Assembly (NCBI GenBank): GCA_027323595.1
Contig: DAHWBL010000058.1
Location: forward strand, 1-8,912
Direction of reading: 5' to 3'
From: Acetobacteraceae bacterium
Lineage (GTDB): Bacteria > Pseudomonadota > Alphaproteobacteria > Acetobacterales > Acetobacteraceae
Length of the DNA stretch: 8,912 nt
Below are positions 5,814-8,912 of this stretch, piece after piece. The notes under the pieces are model-generated. The model was given only the letters and a program-made list of their open reading frames with translations, was not told the origin of the DNA and made no database searches. The position numbers and the translations under genes were made by a program. Each line of letters begins with the position of its first letter. Position 1 is the stretch's first letter.

Positions 5814-6884
5814 TCAGCGTCCGCGCGCGCGGACGATGAACCGCCTGAGCGGCATCAGCTGTCGCCACAGCCAGATAACGGGGCGCAGCATTTTGTTGAG
5901 GCGTGAGGCCAGCAGGCCGATCTCGCCAAGGCGATACGTCAGATCGTTCTGGCGCACCTCGATCGCGGTCAGCCGCTGCGCGATCGCATCCATCGGTGTG
6001 GCGGCTGGCTGGAGCGCGTTCAGCAGCGTCTGCACCGCACCCAGCAGGGCCGGCTCACTGGTGATGGCGGTGCGCAGGATGGCGTTGCGCAGCAGCAGAT
6101 TGGTGCGAATATGCAGCGATTGGTCGCCGGTGACGGTGTTGCCATAGTCGCCCGTGGCGCCGGCGGCGCGCTGGTGATAGTTGGCGAGATCGCGGTCCAG
6201 GAAATCGATCTCGCCAAGTGTCAGCAGGCGAATGTTGAATTCCCAGTCGCCCAGCACCGGCAGGTCCGGGTTGAACATGCCGATGCGATCGATCGCCGCA
6301 CGGCGGAACAGCAGGGAGATGGAGGGGATGCGATTCGAGACGAGCAATTCCGCGAAATCGGTGAGCTTGCGGTTGTGCGGCCAGGGCAGACGGGCGACCT
6401 CCTCGATGCGGTCATCGTGCAATCGTTCGGTGATCAGCGTGCAACCGGTGGTGACGCCGACGCAGGTGCGGTGCGCGGGGTCGGCCAGAAACTGCGTGGT
6501 GGCGGCAAGAAAGTCCGGGTGCCAGCTGTCGTCGTCGTCATGCACCACGGCGAAGGCCTCGCGGGCCTGCGCGAGGCCGGCATTGGAGGCGGCCTCCATG
6601 CCGCAGCTGGTCGGCAGATGGATCAGCGTCAGCCGGTCGGCCAGCGCGGCGCGATGCGGCGCGATCGCTTGATCAAGCCCGGCGGGATCGCCGCCGTCGT
6701 TCACCAGATAGAGGCGCCAGACGGGATGGGTCTGGCCAAGCACGCTGGCGAGCGCGCGTTGCAGCAGGCGCGCGCGGTTTTTTGTCCGCATGATCACCGC
6801 GACGCTGTCGGCCAGGCCTGGCGCTGGCTCGGGCAGTGCGACGCCGCCGATTAACAAAAGTGGCGGCTTGGGAGGCTCGGTCAT
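5814..6884 (-). CDS. Family 2 glycosyltransferase (GT-A fold)
   Basis: This is a cytoplasmic-face glycosyltransferase that moves a sugar from a nucleotide-sugar donor to an unknown acceptor, plausibly a surface glycan. The product is 356 residues. The GT-A nucleotide-binding start is VAVIMRTKNRARLLQRALASVLGQT (28-52), with LVNDGG (60-65) following. The metal-binding DxD region is HDDDDSW (115-121), and GDWEFNIRL (212-220) is the usual acceptor-side ED-type motif. The C-terminal 60 residues are not catalytic: a helical, coiled-coil-like stretch (MDAIAQRLTAIEVRQNDLTYRL) precedes a basic, aromatic tail (RPVIWLWRQLMPLRRF) that could anchor it to the membrane. Its ATG overlaps the histidine kinase stop as ATGA, so translation is probably coupled. 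Its base composition looks less GC-rich than the kinase before it. The acceptor cannot be predicted. Confidence 0.85.
   Translation of the reverse strand: MTEPPKPPLLLIGGVALPEPAPGLADSVAVIMRTKNRARLLQRALASVLGQTHPVWRLYLVNDGGDPAGLDQAIAPHRAALADRLTLIHLPTSCGMEAASNAGLAQAREAFAVVHDDDDSWHPDFLAATTQFLADPAHRTCVGVTTGCTLITERLHDDRIEEVARLPWPHNRKLTDFAELLVSNRIPSISLLFRRAAIDRIGMFNPDLPVLGDWEFNIRLLTLGEIDFLDRDLANYHQRAAGATGDYGNTVTGDQSLHIRTNLLLRNAILRTAITSEPALLGAVQTLLNALQPAATPMDAIAQRLTAIEVRQNDLTYRLGEIGLLASRLNKMLRPVIWLWRQLMPLRRFIVRARGR
5818..5835. repeat. 18-base perfect palindrome at the GT2 3' end
   Basis: CGTCCGCGCGCGCGGACG is its own reverse complement and overlaps the last codons of the GT2 gene (residues VRARG). 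It can fold as a 7-bp stem with a GCGC loop just before the GT2 stop. Together with 5782-5799 it may help end transcription from both sides. The alternating CG core also makes it a possible artefact of codon choice. Confidence 0.45.
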
Positions 6885-8275
6885 CGCGGCGCATCCGCCT
6901 CGGGCGCGGTCGGCAGCCAGACCTGGAAGCTCGCGCCTTTGCCTTCCTCGCTGTCGATGACCAGTTGGCCGCGATGGCGGTTGACCACGTGCTTGACGAT
7001 GGCAAGCCCCAGGCCGGTGCCGCCGATGGCGCGCGAGCGGCCCTGATCGACCCGGTAGAAGCGTTCGGTCAGGCGCGGCAGATGCTGTCTGGCGATGCCG
7101 GGTCCGTCGTCGGCGACGCTGAGCAGCACCCCCGGCCGGGCCGGCCAGCGGCCGGGCGGGGCGGGTTCGAGCCCGATGCGCACGAGGCCGCCCTCCGCGC
7201 CGTATTTGATCGCGTTGTCGAGCAGGTTCTGCACCAGCTGCACCAACTGGTCGGCATCGCCTGGCACCGGCGGCAGCGCGTCGGGGCCGGTGAGTTCCAT
7301 GCGGATGGAGCGGGCGACGCGGCGGGGTTCCATCTCGGCCAGCAGGCGCTGCACCAGCGGGCGCAGCGCCACCGGGTCGGCCGGCGGCTGGTGCTCGCTC
7401 AGTTCGACGCGCGACAGGCTGAGCAGGTCGGCGATGAGGCGGTTCATGCGTTCGGCCTGCTCGGCCATGATCGGCAGGAAGCGCGCGCGCGCCGGGGCGT
7501 CGTCGCTGGCCGGGCCGCGCAGGGTCTCGATGAAGCCGATCAGGCTGGCGAGCGGGGTGCGCAGCTCGTGGCTGGCGTTGGCGACGAAATCGGCGCGCAT
7601 GCGTTCGAGCGCGCGCTCGCGGGTGCGGTCCGACAGCACCAGGATCAGCCGTCCGCCGTCGGGCAGCGGCGGTTCCAGCGGCAGCAGGGTGGCCAGGATG
7701 TCGCGCGGCACCGGCACGGTGCGGGCGAACTCGATCTGCGTCGGCTGTGCCGGCGCGGGGGCGGCGAGCGCGCGGCCGATGGCGTCGCGCAGATCGGGCT
7801 GGCGCAGCAGCGCCTGGATGTCGCCGCCGAAGGCCGAGCGGGCGGCGCGGTTGGTGCGCAGCACGGCGCGGTCGGCGGCGAGCACCAGCAGCGGGTCGGG
7901 CAGGGTTTCGATGATGATGTCGTCGGTCTTGAGCAGCCGGGCCAGCGTGGCGTCGCGCTCGGCGAGCTGGCGCGACAGCCGGGTGATGTCGGAGGTGAGC
8001 ACCGCCATCTGCGGCAGGGTGGCGGCGCGCGATCGTGCGCCGGATGACGGCGCGGCGTCGGCGGCGGGCGTGGCGCCGGCGTCGCGCAGCGCCTGGCGCA
8101 CCAGCCGCAGATCCTCGGCCCAGATCATCGCGAGCCCCGCGGCGCCGGCGATGACCGCCGCGCCGGCGACCAGGCCCGCCTGCGGCGCCAGCGCCCCGGC
8201 GAGCACCAGCCCGACCAGCACCAGCAGCGGTGCCAGGGTGATGGCCAGCAGCGCGCCGAGCAGCAGCCGGGGCAT
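6881..8275 (-). CDS. PhoR-type membrane sensor histidine kinase
   Basis: This is an inner-membrane two-component kinase, autophosphorylating on His and passing phosphate to a response regulator, in PhoR style for phosphate limitation via PhoB. The product is 464 residues. Two adjacent N-terminal membrane segments (about 4-27 and 33-52) have almost no periplasmic loop, as in PhoR. A charged linker and PAS-like domain (about 118-215) follow. The HisKA H-box is ANASHELRTPLASLIGF with His236. HATPase_c motifs are N-box QNLLDNAIKYG (349-359; Asn350 and Asn354), G1 DDGPGI (389-394), F-box FYRVD (406-410) and G2 GGTGLGL (418-424). All key residues are present. The start overlaps the upstream stop as TGATG and lacks a good Shine-Dalgarno, implying coupling. 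No phoB, phoU or pst gene is in the window, so the phosphate role is inferred from family architecture; another envelope signal is possible. Confidence 0.88.
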   Translation of the reverse strand: MPRLLLGALLAITLAPLLVLVGLVLAGALAPQAGLVAGAAVIAGAAGLAMIWAEDLRLVRQALRDAGATPAADAAPSSGARSRAATLPQMAVLTSDITRLSRQLAERDATLARLLKTDDIIIETLPDPLLVLAADRAVLRTNRAARSAFGGDIQALLRQPDLRDAIGRALAAPAPAQPTQIEFARTVPVPRDILATLLPLEPPLPDGGRLILVLSDRTRERALERMRADFVANASHELRTPLASLIGFIETLRGPASDDAPARARFLPIMAEQAERMNRLIADLLSLSRVELSEHQPPADPVALRPLVQRLLAEMEPRRVARSIRMELTGPDALPPVPGDADQLVQLVQNLLDNAIKYGAEGGLVRIGLEPAPPGRWPARPGVLLSVADDGPGIARQHLPRLTERFYRVDQGRSRAIGGTGLGLAIVKHVVNRHRGQLVIDSEEGKGASFQVWLPTAPEADAPR

Positions 8276-8912
8276 CAGCGCGGCACCCGGGCGGCGTCGA
8301 TCAGGTGCGCGCCGGCGCGGTCGATGGCGAACACCGACAGGCCGCGCCGCACCTGGCCGTCGGGCAGCAGCGCCAGCGTGCCGTCCGCGCCCAGATAGCC
8401 TTCGGGGCGGGTGAGCACGGCGCGCGGGTCGGTGGCGCCGGCGGCGAGGCGGGCGATGCCGGCGGCGTCGAAGCCCAGATCGGCGAGCGCCGGCGGCGCG
8501 GCGCCGGCGCGGCGCTGATAGGCGCGCACGAAGCTGGCGCGCGCGGCGGCTGGCGGGGCGGCATACCAGCCGCCGATCGGCCCGTTGGAGGGGCCCCCGC
8601 CTGGTGCCCAACTGGCCGGGCCGAGCAGCAGCACCCGGGCGGGCGTGATGCCGGCGGCGGCGAGCGAGGGCAGCAGCACCGCCAGCGGATTGCCGGCCTC
8701 GCCGAGCAGCAGCGCGTCGAACGGCGGCGGTGGCGGGCTGTCGGCATCGGGCGGGGTGCCGGTGAGGCTGGCGATGGCCCCTGGCAGTTCCGCCACCGTG
8801 GCGTAGCGCGCGATGGCGGGCGGGGGCAGCGCCTCGGCGGTGGTGGCGGCGGGCAGGCCGGCGGCGAGCGCGTCGCCGGGCGCGCCGGCGGGCAGCAGGG
8901 CGGCGAAGCGGG
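8275..8912 (-). CDS. LpoA-like penicillin-binding protein activator (C-terminal part, 5' end off window)
   Basis: This is probably a periplasmic or outer-membrane lipoprotein of the type 1 periplasmic-binding-protein fold that activates penicillin-binding proteins (LpoA/YraM relatives). The window holds the last 211 residues; the frame stays open to the edge and the N-terminus with any signal or lipobox is missing. Visible landmarks are RFAALLPAGAPGDALAAGL at the left edge, FDALLLGEAGNPLAVLLPSL, PARVLLLGPASW, and GGWYAAPPAAARASFVRAYQRRAG (substrate-binding-fold style). The C-terminus reads LTRPEGYLGADGTLALLPDGQVRRGLSVFAI. Before FDALLL there is a Pro/Asp-rich insert (TGTPPDADSPPPPP). An amino-acid ABC-transporter binding protein is the main alternative because the fold is shared. 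The DALLL-P-L arrangement and short C-terminus favour the activator group. It heads the coupled operon with the kinase and glycosyltransferase. Confidence 0.72.
   Translation of the reverse strand, partial: RFAALLPAGAPGDALAAGLPAATTAEALPPPAIARYATVAELPGAIASLTGTPPDADSPPPPPFDALLLGEAGNPLAVLLPSLAAAGITPARVLLLGPASWAPGGGPSNGPIGGWYAAPPAAARASFVRAYQRRAGAAPPALADLGFDAAGIARLAAGATDPRAVLTRPEGYLGADGTLALLPDGQVRRGLSVFAIDRAGAHLIDAARVPR

Noticed and set aside
6836..8414. Long rightward frames antisense to the histidine kinase
   Set aside because: The minus strand holds every histidine kinase motif in one frame. The rightward products are low-complexity shadows.

Overview
The window reads as a chromosomal segment of a high-GC alphaproteobacterium. 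The adenosine-kinase-type PfkB protein, the TypA N-terminus, the 12-TM AmpG and the alphaproteobacterial-style LpoA-like protein suggest Rhodospirillales/Acetobacteraceae. That placement is inference from protein style and base composition, not from a marker gene. No RNA gene, insertion sequence, phage gene or CRISPR array is visible. Most of the window is ordinary housekeeping and envelope sequence.

Left part (1-2022): bases 1-245 carry no convincing gene. They hold a 15-bp palindrome, three tandem 19-bp repeats, a locally AT-richer stretch and two hairpins. Then comes a leftward EI24/CysZ-like membrane protein (246-938), probably started at TTG. It is divergent from a rightward PfkB-family kinase of the adenosine kinase type (1024-2022), which has a clear Shine-Dalgarno.

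Middle part (2023-5777), all rightward: a 190-base leader, the ribosome-associated GTPase TypA/BipA (2213-4036), and a 72-residue exported Ala/Thr/Lys-rich protein resembling acid-shock proteins in composition (4168-4386). A strong hairpin follows, then an AmpG-family muropeptide permease (4494-5777). The AmpG start lacks a Shine-Dalgarno and sits directly behind two mutually exclusive helices.

Right part (8912 to 5814), leftward: a tightly coupled operon of an LpoA-like penicillin-binding-protein activator (5' end off the window), a PhoR-type membrane histidine kinase and a family 2 glycosyltransferase. They are joined by TGATG and ATGA stop/start overlaps. The operon converges on ampG across a 36-base gap containing a hairpin.

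Functionally, the right half is envelope-centred: muropeptide recycling (AmpG), peptidoglycan synthase activation (LpoA-like), envelope or phosphate signalling (PhoR-like) and glycan transfer (GT2). I see no strong evidence for a wholly new system. The best leads are the tandem 19-bp repeats, the small exported basic protein, the possible RNA switch at the ampG start, and the PBP activator-histidine kinase-glycosyltransferase operon.
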